A DNA stretch of 64,000 bases from contig NZ_JBQHUB010000005.1 of assembly GCF_052065415.1 (NCBI RefSeq), forward strand, positions 72,430 to 136,429. The letters run 5' to 3'. The notes under the pieces were generated by a model. That model saw only the letters and a program-made list of their open reading frames with translations. It had not been told where the DNA came from and made no database searches. The translations under genes and the position numbers were made by a program. Within the stretch, counting starts at the first letter, position 1. The number at the start of each line of letters is the position of its first letter. This document shows positions 42,663 to 51,085 of the stretch, in pieces. Origin of the DNA: Pseudoflavonifractor_A sp022772585. Lineage in GTDB: Bacteria; Bacillota; Clostridia; Oscillospirales; Oscillospiraceae.

Positions 42663-42699
42663 AAAAAAATCAGGCTGTGCCCCTCAGCGGCAGCCTGAC
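42663..42699 (-). terminator. Leader terminator upstream of the NSS transporter
   Basis: On the minus strand, TCAGGCTG / CAGCCTGA stem, 13-nt loop, then seven T. It lies ~17-20 nt after the predicted transcription start and ~45 nt before the gene, so most transcripts should stop before the coding region. Confidence 0.7.
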
Positions 42700-42722
42700 T
42701 TTACCATGATAGTCTGTTATAG

Positions 42723-42751
42723 ATTATAATAGGTCCCGCCCGGGAATGCAA
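42723..42751 (-). promoter_or_regulatory. Promoter of the NSS transporter
   Basis: Minus-strand TTGCAT, 17-bp spacer, TATAAT (-10 at 42723-42728). Very close upstream of the leader terminator. Confidence 0.65.
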
Positions 42752-42845
42752 GGTCAATTTTCCTTTGGCCGGGTCCATGCGGCCCAAAAGCGCCGTATTT
42801 TTTGCCCTCCGGATGGATCGTTCCTGCTGCCATCCAAAAATGCAG

Positions 42846-42874
42846 TTGCCTCTCCATCGCGGCCGCGGTATACT
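42846..42874 (+). promoter_or_regulatory. Promoter of the M28 peptidase gene
   Basis: TTGCCT (42846-42851), 17-bp spacer, TATACT (42869-42874), ~75 nt before the start codon. Confidence 0.6.
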
Positions 42875-42951
42875 GAGCGGGGATCACCTGACTGGAAACA
42901 GATCAGCTGCCGGCACATCAGCGGCATCAAAAGCCCAAAGGAGGTTTTTCC

Positions 42952-43968
42952 ATGCTTCCGCCAAAACATTCCCTCATCCATGTCGTACCGGCTGCAGTTA
43001 CGCTCCTCCTTCTGCTCCTCTGCTCCGGGTGCAGTTCATCCATGGGAGATAAGGAGACATCCTACGATCTGAGTACAGAGCGGATCCGGAAGGACACGGA
43101 ATACCTCTGCGATACCATCGGCGTCCGCACCGCCGGAACGGCCGGGGAAACGGCCGCCTGTGACTGGATCTTTGAGACATTGCAGTCTTCCGGTTTCTCT
43201 CCCGAGTCCGGTCCCGCCTCCCTGTCCGGCATCCCCGCTCTGCGCCGTGTCTCCTTTGACGGTTTCCGGGGAACGAAAAGTGAAAATGTCATCGCCGTCT
43301 GCAATCCCGGATCGGACGGCCCTCTGTTTTCCATCACTGCGCACTATGACAGCGTGGAGACTTCTCCGGGCGCGCGGGACAACGGCGCATCGGTAGCCGT
43401 TCTGCTGGAGATCGCCCGCTTCCTGGGCCCGGAAAACCCGGATTTTCCCTGTGAGATCCGCATGGTGTTCCCGGGCTCCGAGGAAAATGGCTATCACGGT
43501 TCTTCCGCTTACGTTTCCTCCCTCTCAGAAGAGGAAAAAAGCCGCCATCTGGGCGCTTTCAATATGGATATCTCTGCCGCCTCGCCGGAAGATCAGGCAG
43601 TCCTCGTCTGCTATACGCTGGGAAAAATGCAGGATGGCGTATATCAGGAAGGAAATTTCCTGGAGCCGGTCCAGGGACTTGTGGCCTCCTCGGTAGCACA
43701 GGCCTGCAAAACCCTTTATGGGCGGGAGATCGGGGGTATTTTTCATGTAGGAGAAAGTGATCATGTGAGTTTTCACAACATGGGCCTGGAGGCCGTAAAC
43801 GTCTGCTGGCGCAGAATAGACCACGGCACACCGCGGCTCCCGGAAAGCTACCACCGCCAGAACGATACCCCGGCAGGGCTGGATTATGACACGGCCCGTG
43901 CCAGCGGGCGCTGCATCCTGGAAGCCATCCATACATTGTCCGCCGCACGTCAGGCCGGGCAGCAGTAA
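42952..43968 (+). CDS. M28-family metallopeptidase, lipoprotein
   Basis: 338 aa, AAAGGAGG upstream. Signal peptide with lipobox LLCSGC (Cys27). Zn-dependent M28 ligands in order: His in SITAHYDSV, Asp in GARDNGAS, Glu-Glu in GSEENGYHG, Asp in AFNMDIS and a late His in PESYHRQND. Such exported enzymes are aminopeptidases or related amidases. It is anchored on the outer face of the membrane and probably feeds on peptides. Monocistronic, with a terminator shared with convergent guaB. Confidence 0.88.
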   Translation: MLPPKHSLIHVVPAAVTLLLLLLCSGCSSSMGDKETSYDLSTERIRKDTEYLCDTIGVRTAGTAGETAACDWIFETLQSSGFSPESGPASLSGIPALRRVSFDGFRGTKSENVIAVCNPGSDGPLFSITAHYDSVETSPGARDNGASVAVLLEIARFLGPENPDFPCEIRMVFPGSEENGYHGSSAYVSSLSEEEKSRHLGAFNMDISAASPEDQAVLVCYTLGKMQDGVYQEGNFLEPVQGLVASSVAQACKTLYGREIGGIFHVGESDHVSFHNMGLEAVNVCWRRIDHGTPRLPESYHRQNDTPAGLDYDTARASGRCILEAIHTLSAARQAGQQ

Positions 43969-44006
43969 AGGCTCCGCCCCTCTTCCATATGCCGTTGAAA
44001 TACAGC

Positions 44007-44035
44007 AAAAGCCCGCGCCGTCGGCGCGGGCTTTT
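44007..44035. terminator. Bidirectional terminator between M28 peptidase and guaB
   Basis: 13-bp stem AAAAGCCCGCGCC / GGCGCGGGCTTTT with T-rich flanks on both strands. Confidence 0.9.
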
Positions 44036-44043
44036 ATATTCCC

Positions 44044-44108
44044 CGTTACTGGGGATTGACAGTATACTTGGGCCCCGCCCAGCCCTTACTGGGGATTGAC
44101 AGTATAGT
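44044..44108 (-). repeat. Tandem duplication of the guaB 3' end
   Basis: TTACTGGGGATTGACAGTAT occurs at ~44046 and again at ~44087, about 41 bp apart. The inner copy is the real guaB C-terminus (YTVNPQ-stop); the outer copy is a leftover of the same text after the stop codon. Confidence 0.85.
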
Positions 44109-45561
44109 TGGGGGCCTCTTTGGTGATATAGATGTCGTGGGGGTGGGATTCACGCAGGCCGGCGGCAGTGATCTGGATGAACTGGGCCTTCTGCTGCAGC
44201 TCGGGGATATTGTGGCAGCCGGTGTAGCCCATGCCGGAACGCAGGCCGCCCATGAGCTGGTAGATGGTCTCGCCGGTGAGTCCCTTGTAGGGCACGCGGC
44301 CTTCCACGCCCTCGGGGACCAGCTTCTTGTTGTTCTCCTGGAAATAGCGGTCCTTGGAGCCCTTGGCCATGGCGCCCAGGGAGCCCATGCCGCGGTAGAC
44401 CTTGAACTGGCGGCCCTGGTAAACCTCGGTCTCTCCGGGGGACTCCTCGCAGCCGGCCAGCAGGGAGCCCAGCATGACCACGTTGGCGCCGGCGGCGATG
44501 GCCTTGGCGATGTCGCCGGAGTACTTGATGCCGCCGTCGGCGATGACGGGCACGCCGTACTTGGCGGCCATGCAGGCGGCGTCATACACGGCGGTGATCT
44601 GGGGCACGCCGATGCCGGCCACCACGCGGGTGGTACAGATGGAGCCGGGGCCGATGCCGATCTTCACGCAGTCGGCGCCCGCCTCGATAAGAGCGCGGGT
44701 ACCCTCGGCGGTGGCCACGTTGCCGGCGATGAGCTGCACGTCGGGATACAGGGCCTTGATGCGCTTGACGCACTCCAGGATGTTGTGGCTGTGGCCGTGG
44801 GCGCTGTCCAGGGCCAGCACATCGGCGCCGGCCTCCACCAGGGCGGCCACCCGGTCCAGTACGTCGCTGGTCACGCCGATGGCGGCGCCCACCAGCAGGC
44901 GGCCCTTCTCGTCGCGGGCGGAATTGGGATAGACCTCGGCCTTCTCAATATCCTTGATGGTGATGAGGCCCTTGAGGTGGAAGTCCTTGTCCACAATGGG
45001 CAGCTTCTCGATCTTGTGGCGGCGGAGGATCTCCCGGGCCTCGGCCAGCGTGGTGCCCTCGGGGGCGGTGACCAGGTTCTCCTTGGTCATCACATTGTCG
45101 ATGAGCTGGGACATATCGGTCTCAAATTTCATGTCGCGGTTGGTGATGATGCCGATGAGCTTGCCGTTGTCGCAGATAGGCACGCCGGAGATCTTGTACT
45201 TGGCGCACAGCTCGTCAGCCTCGGCCAGGGTGTGTCCGGGAGCCAGCCAGAACGGATTGGTGATAACGCCGTTCTCAGAGCGCTTGACCATGTCCACCTG
45301 CTCGGCCTGAGCGCCGATGGACATGTTCTTGTGGATGATGCCGATGCCGCCCTCGCGGGCGATGGCGATGGCCATGCGGTACTCGGTGACAGTATCCATG
45401 GCGGCGCTCATCAGGGGAACGTTCAGCGTGATCTTCTTGGTAAGCTTGGTGGTCAGGTCGATGTCCGCGGGGAGCACGTCGCTCTCCGCCGGTACCAGGA
45501 GCACATCGTCGAAGGTGAGCCCCTGCTTGGTAAACTTCTGGCTGGCGTCTGTGTTGACCAT
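44086..45561 (-). CDS. guaB: IMP dehydrogenase
   Basis: 491 aa, AAAGGAG upstream of ATG. Begins with TKQGLTFDDVLLVPAESDVL; two CBS domains at ~95-210; catalytic loop GIGPGSICTTRVVAGIG with the active Cys (~residue 307); flap GMGSLGAM and the YFQE region. It oxidises IMP to XMP, the committed step of GMP synthesis. Single gene with its own promoter and terminator. Confidence 0.97.
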   Translation of the reverse strand: MVNTDASQKFTKQGLTFDDVLLVPAESDVLPADIDLTTKLTKKITLNVPLMSAAMDTVTEYRMAIAIAREGGIGIIHKNMSIGAQAEQVDMVKRSENGVITNPFWLAPGHTLAEADELCAKYKISGVPICDNGKLIGIITNRDMKFETDMSQLIDNVMTKENLVTAPEGTTLAEAREILRRHKIEKLPIVDKDFHLKGLITIKDIEKAEVYPNSARDEKGRLLVGAAIGVTSDVLDRVAALVEAGADVLALDSAHGHSHNILECVKRIKALYPDVQLIAGNVATAEGTRALIEAGADCVKIGIGPGSICTTRVVAGIGVPQITAVYDAACMAAKYGVPVIADGGIKYSGDIAKAIAAGANVVMLGSLLAGCEESPGETEVYQGRQFKVYRGMGSLGAMAKGSKDRYFQENNKKLVPEGVEGRVPYKGLTGETIYQLMGGLRSGMGYTGCHNIPELQQKAQFIQITAAGLRESHPHDIYITKEAPNYTVNPQ

Positions 45562-45601
45562 GAGTGCATCTCCTTTATTTCTCTAACATGAAATTTTTCC
45601 T

Positions 45602-45630
45602 ATTTTACTATCCGTGCCAACGGTTGTCAA
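45602..45630 (-). promoter_or_regulatory. Promoter of guaB
   Basis: Minus-strand TTGACA (45625-45630), 17-bp spacer, TAAAAT (45602-45607). The -35 overlaps the last codons of the upstream thioesterase gene. Confidence 0.7.
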
Positions 45631-46373
45631 GACCCACTTCCCGGTAATTCGGAAAGGGTAAGGGCCGCGTCGAAACGGGCGCTCTCCTGTCCGTCGGTCC
45701 CCTGGACGTACCAGACCCCGTCGGACCGGCCGGTACGGAGCCGGAGGACCTCCCCCGGCCGGCATTCGGCCTGAAACCCCACCTGCAGGGAGGAGACGAA
45801 GCTCCCCTCCCCCAGCCGCTCCAGATGGAGGGCGTCACAGGCAAAGTCAGCGTATTTGCTGTTGTTGACGTGGCGGTTCACATCGGCGTCGCTGTACCAC
45901 AGCCGGCGCTCCTCCGCCTTTTCCATTTCCTCCGGCAGGCGCAGCCTGGTCAGCATCCGCTCCTTGCACAGCTCGCCGCCGTCAGTGCCCTGGAACTCGT
46001 CCAGCCTGGAAAGGCGCAGGGGCTTGTGGCTCTCCCGGTCGGCCAGGACCCACACCGAGACCGCCTCCCCCGCCGGCGCGCCGCCCACCGTCAGGTCAAA
46101 ATCCCGGTACATGGACGCGCCCTTTCCGCCCCGGTGCCAGGTGCGCACGGCCACCGTCTCGTTCCAGGAGATGGGCCGGTCCAGCCGGTACCAGATCCGG
46201 GCCAGCATCCAGAAGGCGTTATGCCGCTCCAGCATCTCCTCCCGGGAGACGTGGAGGACCATGGCCGCCTCGGTGGCCGCCTCCTGCAAAAAGCCCAGCA
46301 CGGCGGAGGGCCGGCACTGACCGAAGGGGTCGGTGTCCCTGCTGTCCACATAGTATTGGTAGTCGTAATACAT
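45627..46373 (-). CDS. Acyl-ACP thioesterase
   Basis: 248 aa from the ATG at 46373 (AAGGAGG and a nearer GGAG upstream). Double hot-dog layout: N-terminal half with DSRDTDPFGQCRPSAVL and YRLDRPISWNETVAVRTW; second half with YSDADVNRHVNNSKYADF, the Asn/His catalytic segment of FatA/FatB-type and bacterial acyl-ACP thioesterases. It releases fatty acids from acyl carrier protein. It starts 29 nt after the CpXC gene, so an operon is likely. Confidence 0.88.
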   Translation of the reverse strand: MYYDYQYYVDSRDTDPFGQCRPSAVLGFLQEAATEAAMVLHVSREEMLERHNAFWMLARIWYRLDRPISWNETVAVRTWHRGGKGASMYRDFDLTVGGAPAGEAVSVWVLADRESHKPLRLSRLDEFQGTDGGELCKERMLTRLRLPEEMEKAEERRLWYSDADVNRHVNNSKYADFACDALHLERLGEGSFVSSLQVGFQAECRPGEVLRLRTGRSDGVWYVQGTDGQESARFDAALTLSELPGSGS

Positions 46374-46402
46374 ATCTCCTGTTTTCCCCTCCTTCGGGCC
46401 GG

Positions 46403-47011
46403 TCAGCAGTCCTTTCCGTGTATGCGCAGGCTCTGCTTGCAGCAGATATCCTCGATATCGCTCTGGGTGGCCGCCGGGATGCGCAGGTCGCCGCCGCAGT
46501 CGGCGCAGATCAGGTCCACCGAGCTGTAATTCACCTGCAGCTTCCATCGTTTGGAGCCGCAGGAGCAGGAGATGCCGCCCCGCTGGGCGATGTCCTTCAG
46601 CTCTCCCAGCACCTCATTCATCACCACCTCATCCAGGAAGGAGCCCCGCTCGCCGGCCTGGGCATCCAGCTTGTCCACCGCTTCCTCCAGGCGGCGGACG
46701 GCGCCGTACACTGTGGTCTCCTCTCCCACATAGCAGCAGTCCAGGCCGGACGCGCCGCAGGAAAAGGCCAGTCCCCTCCGATGGAGGAAGTCCCGGCTGG
46801 AGCAGGTCACCGCGTGAGTCTTTCCGCAGTAGATGCATGGTACGTCCAGACGTATCCGGTCCCCCATCATCTCGACCCGCAGAGCCGATTTGCCGCAGGG
46901 GCAGGGCAGCTCATTGGGGGTGGCCGCCAGCTGGAACACGCTGCGCTCCACGATGACGCTCTGCCGGCAGGAGGGACAGATATAGGCAATGGTCCGTGTT
47001 TCGTCCGCCAT
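46403..47011 (-). CDS. CpXC-type zinc-ribbon protein
   Basis: 202 aa, AAAAGGAG upstream. N-terminal CpXC-like region (YICPSCRQSVIVERS ... PCPCGKSALRV ... VPCIYCGKTH), further Cys pairs, then a helical linker and a C-terminal ribbon (CSCGSKRWKL ... ICADCGG). At least four CxxC/CxC units imply several bound zinc ions. Cytosolic, role unknown; found in Clostridia. Confidence 0.75.
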   Translation of the reverse strand: MADETRTIAYICPSCRQSVIVERSVFQLAATPNELPCPCGKSALRVEMMGDRIRLDVPCIYCGKTHAVTCSSRDFLHRRGLAFSCGASGLDCCYVGEETTVYGAVRRLEEAVDKLDAQAGERGSFLDEVVMNEVLGELKDIAQRGGISCSCGSKRWKLQVNYSSVDLICADCGGDLRIPAATQSDIEDICCKQSLRIHGKDC

Positions 47012-47068
47012 AGGATACTCCTTTTCGCGGAGCCCGGCGGCCCCGCTCCGTCATACTTAATAAAATCT

Positions 47069-47074
47069 ATTATA
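47069..47074 (-). promoter_or_regulatory. -10 box of the CpXC-thioesterase operon
   Basis: Minus-strand TATAAT with GTTCAA ~16 bp upstream; ~58 nt before the CpXC start. Confidence 0.5.
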
Positions 47075-47229
47075 CTCTAAAGACACAATTTTGAACAGCC
47101 TCCGCCCCCACAAAATCGTGACGCATACTCTCTTTGCTTTTTGTTCAAACTAGGCGCAAGGCGATACAGTCGCAAAGGATTATTTGCTTTTTTGAACTTC
47201 TTTGATGATACGCGCGGAGGCGAAGCGAT

Positions 47230-48243
47230 ATGTGGAAAAAACGGTGCGGCAGACAGACGGTAGCCCTGGAGCATCCCCCCTCCATTGCCGGCTGGGCCAG
47301 TGTGGTAGGCAAAAAGGAGGGCGAAGGTCCTCTGGCCCCCTATTTCGACCTGATCGGTCCGGACGATTCCTTTGGAGAAAAGAGCTGGGAGAAGGCGGAG
47401 AGCGCCATGCAGAAGCAGGCCCTTTCCACAGCCCTCACCAAGGCCGGACAGGCCCCCTCCGCTCTGGACTATATCCTGGCAGGCGACCTGCTCAACCAGT
47501 GCATCGGCAGCGGATTTGCCGTCCGGGGGCAGGACGTGCCCTTTTTCGGTCTGTACGGCGCCTGCTCCACCATGGCCGAGTCCCTCTCCCTGGCCTCCTT
47601 GCTGGTGGACGGCGGGTTCGCCCGGTGGACGGCGGCAGTTACCTCCTCCCACTTCTGCTCGGCCGAGCGGCAGTACCGCACCCCCCTGGAATACGGCGGA
47701 CAGCGGACCCCCACCGCCCAGTGGACGGTGACTGGCTCGGGCGCCCTCATCCTGTCGGCGGAGGGTCCCGGTCCCTGTGTCACCCACGTCACCACCGGCA
47801 AGATCGTGGACAAGGGCATCAAGGACGCCAACAACATGGGGGCCGCCATGGCCCCAGCGGCCTACGACACCCTCCGCGCCCACTTCTCCGATACGGGCCG
47901 GAAGCCATCCTATTACGATCTCATCGTCACCGGCGATCTGGGCAAGCTGGGAAAGGAGATTGTGCTGGACTTCTTCCACCGGGACGGCATGGACCTGAAA
48001 AATCTGGACGACTGCGGCACCATGATCTTCGATCTGGAGGGGCAGGACGTCCACTGCGGCGGCTCGGGCTGCGGCTGCTCCGCCGTGGTGCTGGCCGGCT
48101 ACCTGCTGGATGGGATGACCAAGGGCAGGTGGAAAAACCTTCTTTTCTGCGGCACCGGCGCCCTGCTCTCCCCCACCTCCACCCAGCAGGGCGAGAGCAT
48201 CCCCAGCATCTGCCACGCGGTAGCTATCTCTGCACAAAGCTAA
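47230..48243 (+). CDS. spoVAD: Stage V sporulation protein AD
   Basis: 337 aa, GGAGG upstream. Thiolase-like fold with GYLLAGDLLNQ-type segment (ILAGDLLNQCIGS), GLYGACSTMAESL and CGGSGCGCSAVVLAGYLL, as in SpoVAD. It is part of the SpoVA channel that loads dipicolinic acid into the spore and releases it at germination; SpoVAD itself binds DPA. spoVAE follows, but spoVAC, which usually precedes spoVAD, is missing upstream. The 3' end is duplicated downstream. A forespore (SigG) promoter is expected in 47100-47215 but I could not assign it firmly. Confidence 0.93.
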   Translation: MWKKRCGRQTVALEHPPSIAGWASVVGKKEGEGPLAPYFDLIGPDDSFGEKSWEKAESAMQKQALSTALTKAGQAPSALDYILAGDLLNQCIGSGFAVRGQDVPFFGLYGACSTMAESLSLASLLVDGGFARWTAAVTSSHFCSAERQYRTPLEYGGQRTPTAQWTVTGSGALILSAEGPGPCVTHVTTGKIVDKGIKDANNMGAAMAPAAYDTLRAHFSDTGRKPSYYDLIVTGDLGKLGKEIVLDFFHRDGMDLKNLDDCGTMIFDLEGQDVHCGGSGCGCSAVVLAGYLLDGMTKGRWKNLLFCGTGALLSPTSTQQGESIPSICHAVAISAQS

Positions 48244-48322
48244 TCCCCGCGCATCCGGCTCTCATCCCGGACAGGCCCTGTCCAGGCAGATGTGTTTCTG
48301 TCCCCTTCGCCTCACGGCCTGC
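48212..48322 (+). repeat. Direct repeat 1 (includes spoVAD 3' end)
   Basis: 111 bp covering the last ~10 codons of spoVAD (HAVAISAQS) and ~80 bp beyond; nearly identical to 48371-48481. The last ~50 bp (GTCCAGGCAGATGTGTTTCT onward) are identical. Confidence 0.9.
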
Positions 48323-48370
48323 GGCCGCAACCGGCGAGGGATGACATGTTCCGCCCACCGGGCGGAACCG

Positions 48371-48481
48371 GCCACGCAGTAGCCATTTCAGCTCAGAGCT
48401 AGTCCCCGCGCATCCGGCCTTCATTTCGGGCAGGCCCCGTCCAGGCAGATGTGTTTCTGTCCCCTTCGCCTCACGGCCTGC
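48371..48481 (+). repeat. Direct repeat 2 (spoVAD tail remnant)
   Basis: Second 111-bp copy, offset by exactly 159 bp. It still reads GHAVAISAQS or equivalent and a stop, so it is a relic of the spoVAD tail without the gene. Confidence 0.9.
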
Positions 48482-48511
48482 CCCATCATTCGACCAAAAG
48501 GAGCGTCTCTC

Positions 48512-48880
48512 ATGGAAACCTTTCTGGAATACGCCCGCGCCTTTCTGTGCGGCGGGATCCTCTGCCTCATCGGGCAGATCCTCATTGATAAGACCGCCCT
48601 CACCCCCGCCAAGATTCTGGTGGTCTACGTGGTCTCCGGCGTGGTGCTGGGCGGCGTCGGGCTCTATCAGTACGTGGTGGACTTCGGCGGCGCCGGGGCC
48701 ACCGTCCCCCTCACCGGCTTCGGCTTCCTGCTGGCCAAGGGCGTGAGGAAGGCCGTGGCCGAGCAGGGCGTCCTGGGCGCCCTCACCGGCGGCGTCACCG
48801 CGGCGGGCGGCGGCATCACCGCCGCCATCTTCTTCGGTTACCTGGTGGCCCTCATCTTCAAGCCCAAGTCCAAATCCTGA
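48512..48880 (+). CDS. spoVAE: Stage V sporulation protein AE
   Basis: 122 aa from the ATG at 48512 (AAAAGGAG upstream). Four membrane helices; sequence FLCGGILCLIGQILIDKTAL, TGFGFLLAKGVRKAV and a Gly/Ala-rich last helix (GGVTAAGGGITAAIFFGYLV) are typical. Integral part of the SpoVA dipicolinic-acid channel. Separated from spoVAD by ~270 bp filled by the duplicated segment. Confidence 0.93.
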   Translation: METFLEYARAFLCGGILCLIGQILIDKTALTPAKILVVYVVSGVVLGGVGLYQYVVDFGGAGATVPLTGFGFLLAKGVRKAVAEQGVLGALTGGVTAAGGGITAAIFFGYLVALIFKPKSKS

Positions 48881-49041
48881 TCCACCGGCCGGCCCGCGGA
48901 GCATCTGCGGACCGGCTTTTTCATTCCTGCGTTCCTCCGCGAGGGAGACTTTGGACATATGGGGGAATTGACTTCCCCCGAGGGAACCGCTATGATAATG
49001 TCAGTTTCATTTCATTGTTTCGTTTGAAAGGAGGGCGCCTC

Positions 49042-49548
49042 TTGTCCCTCTCCCGTCTCACCCGCTGCGCGGTGCTCACTGCCCTGGCTCTGGCCCTCTC
49101 AGTGGCCGAGGGGCTGGCCCCCGTCACCGTGCTCATCCCGCTGCCCGGGCTCAAGCTGGGGCTGGCCAACCTGGTCACCGTGTACGCCCTGTGCCGCCTT
49201 TCCGGCAGGGAGGCCCTGCTCATCCTGCTCTGCCGCTGCTTTCTGGGCAGTCTGCTGGGGGGCAACCTGATGGCCCTGGCCTTCTCCCTCACCGGCGGGC
49301 TCTTTTCCCTGGCCGTGATGGCTCTCCTCCTGCGCTGTCCCGGTCTGTCCCTCTACGGGGTGTCCGTGGCCGGGGCGGCCGCCCACAACACCGGTCAGAT
49401 CCTGGCCGCCATGGCCGTGCTGGGCAGCCGGGCGCCGCTGGTCTATCTGGCCCCCCTGCTGCTGTGCTCGGTGATCACCGGCGGCGTTACCGGCGCGGCC
49501 TCCATCCTGCTGGTGCGCCGCGTCCCGCTTTCCCGCGCCGCAGGCTGA
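49042..49548 (+). CDS. Gx transporter family protein (Hpre_diP_synt_I-like)
   Basis: 168 aa from a TTG at 49042 (AAAGGAGG 7 nt upstream). Five or six membrane helices; LPGLKLGLANLVTVYAL, RCFLGSLLGGN and GAAAHNTGQILAA are family hallmarks. Historically annotated as heptaprenyl diphosphate synthase component I, but resembles the S components of ECF-type transporters. Substrate unknown. Confidence 0.85.
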   Translation: MSLSRLTRCAVLTALALALSVAEGLAPVTVLIPLPGLKLGLANLVTVYALCRLSGREALLILLCRCFLGSLLGGNLMALAFSLTGGLFSLAVMALLLRCPGLSLYGVSVAGAAAHNTGQILAAMAVLGSRAPLVYLAPLLLCSVITGGVTGAASILLVRRVPLSRAAG

Positions 49549-49717
49549 AAAAACACCCTTCCGCCGCAACTTTTCGCTCTGTGGTGCCGTCTCAATGATA
49601 TGCAGACATACCTGAAAGAAAAAATTCAGAATTTGTAACGGAATTGTTCTTTCTTTCTCCCCGATCCTGTTGTATTATGGTAACTGCATTACATGACAAA
49701 GAGAGGATGCGACACCC

Positions 49718-50992
49718 ATGACTCTGCTGAAACGAGGCGCGGCCCTTACGCTGGCTCTGCTGCTGGCCCTGTCCCTGGCCGCCTGCAAAAAAAATGCCTC
49801 CGCGCCCCCCAAGGGCAGCGGCGCCCCCCAGACCTCCGCCGTGCCCACACCCACGCCGGAGCCCACGCCGGAGCCCGATCCCTATGACGCGGTGAAGAAC
49901 TACTGGTCGGAGGACCAGCTCACCCAGGAGTGGGGCCCCAATCAGGTGGTGGAGCACCTGTTCTTCCACCCTGTCATCGCCTATCCCCAGTGGGCCTTCC
50001 ACGACGGCCCCACCCCCCAGTCCCAGAAGGACGGTCTGGATGACTGGATGGTGACGGTAGACGAGTTCAACAAGATCCTCCAGAGCGTCTACGACAATGG
50101 CTATATCCTGGTGCGCATGGAGGACGTGTGGAGCGAACAGACCAACGAGAACGGCGAGGCCCGGATGGTCCGCAACACCCTGAAGCTCCCTGAGGGGAAA
50201 AAGCCCCTGGTCATCTCCTTTGACGACGTGAACTACTACCCCTACATGCTGGAGGAGGGCTTCACCTCCAAGCTGGTGCTGGGGGACGACGGCCAGATCT
50301 GGGCCGAGTGCACCGACCCCTATACCAAGGAGACCTTCCTCACCCAGGATCTGGACGCCACCACCCTGCTGGACAAGTTCGTGCTGGAGCACCCCGACTT
50401 CTCCCTCAACGGCGCCAAGGCCATCTACTCCCTCACCGGCTATGAGGGCATCCTGGGCTACCGCACCCAGAACGACATCGACATCGCCGCCGACGATCCC
50501 GCCCGCCCCGCCTTTGACGCCAAGCGCCAGCAGGAGATTGAGGCCGTCAAACCCGTCATCCAGCGGCTGAAGGAGACGGGCTGGACCTTCGGCTCCCACA
50601 CCTGGGGCCATATCAACCTCTCCACCAGCTCCATGGAACGCATCCAGCGGGATACCCTCCGCTGGGCTGAGGAGGTGGGCAGCCTGGTGGGGCCCACCAA
50701 TATTCTCTTCTACCCCCACGGTGCCCGGCCTGACGGGGACCACGACCAGGGCGAGAGCTACGGCGAGCAGTTCAAGTGGCTCCAGAGCCAGGGCTTCCGG
50801 ATCTTCGCCAGCGTGGGCATCAACTCCTACTCCCAGGTGAAGAGCACCATCTCCGCCGTCATCTGCGACCGGCTCCATCCCGACGGGACCACCCTGCGCA
50901 GCGTCCGGGCCCGGGAGTGGTACCAGCAGTTCTACGACGCCACTCAGATCATTGACCTGAGCGTCCGCCCCGATCTGGGCTGGTACAAGTAA
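49718..50992 (+). CDS. Polysaccharide deacetylase-like lipoprotein
   Basis: 424 aa. Signal peptide with lipobox SLAAC, a Pro/Thr-rich tether (PTPTPEPTPEPDPYD), then a NodB-like region: LVISFDDVNYY carries the metal Asp pair and SHTWGHINL the His-x3-His, with FYPHGARPDGDHD as the third motif. Probably a surface-anchored deacetylase acting on wall glycan or another acetylated polysaccharide; large inserts between motifs are unusual. Monocistronic. Confidence 0.83.
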   Translation: MTLLKRGAALTLALLLALSLAACKKNASAPPKGSGAPQTSAVPTPTPEPTPEPDPYDAVKNYWSEDQLTQEWGPNQVVEHLFFHPVIAYPQWAFHDGPTPQSQKDGLDDWMVTVDEFNKILQSVYDNGYILVRMEDVWSEQTNENGEARMVRNTLKLPEGKKPLVISFDDVNYYPYMLEEGFTSKLVLGDDGQIWAECTDPYTKETFLTQDLDATTLLDKFVLEHPDFSLNGAKAIYSLTGYEGILGYRTQNDIDIAADDPARPAFDAKRQQEIEAVKPVIQRLKETGWTFGSHTWGHINLSTSSMERIQRDTLRWAEEVGSLVGPTNILFYPHGARPDGDHDQGESYGEQFKWLQSQGFRIFASVGINSYSQVKSTISAVICDRLHPDGTTLRSVRAREWYQQFYDATQIIDLSVRPDLGWYK

Positions 50993-51003
50993 ACGCCTTA
51001 TCT

Positions 51004-51036
51004 GCAAAACGCCCGGACGTTGTCCGGGCGTTTTGC
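51004..51036 (+). terminator. Terminator of the deacetylase-like gene
   Basis: Perfect 15-bp stem GCAAAACGCCCGGAC / GTCCGGGCGTTTTGC with GTT loop. Confidence 0.85.
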
Positions 51037-51085
51037 CAACTGCGGGGCGAGCCTGCCGCCTCTGTTTTCCGGGAGGAATTGCAGT

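Noticed and set aside
47100..47215. Possible SigG promoter and an AT-rich inverted repeat (TTTTTGTTCAAA ... TTTTTTGAAC) upstream of spoVAD
   Set aside because: CATACT at ~47125 resembles a -10 but no matching -35 at the right distance; too weak to annotate.
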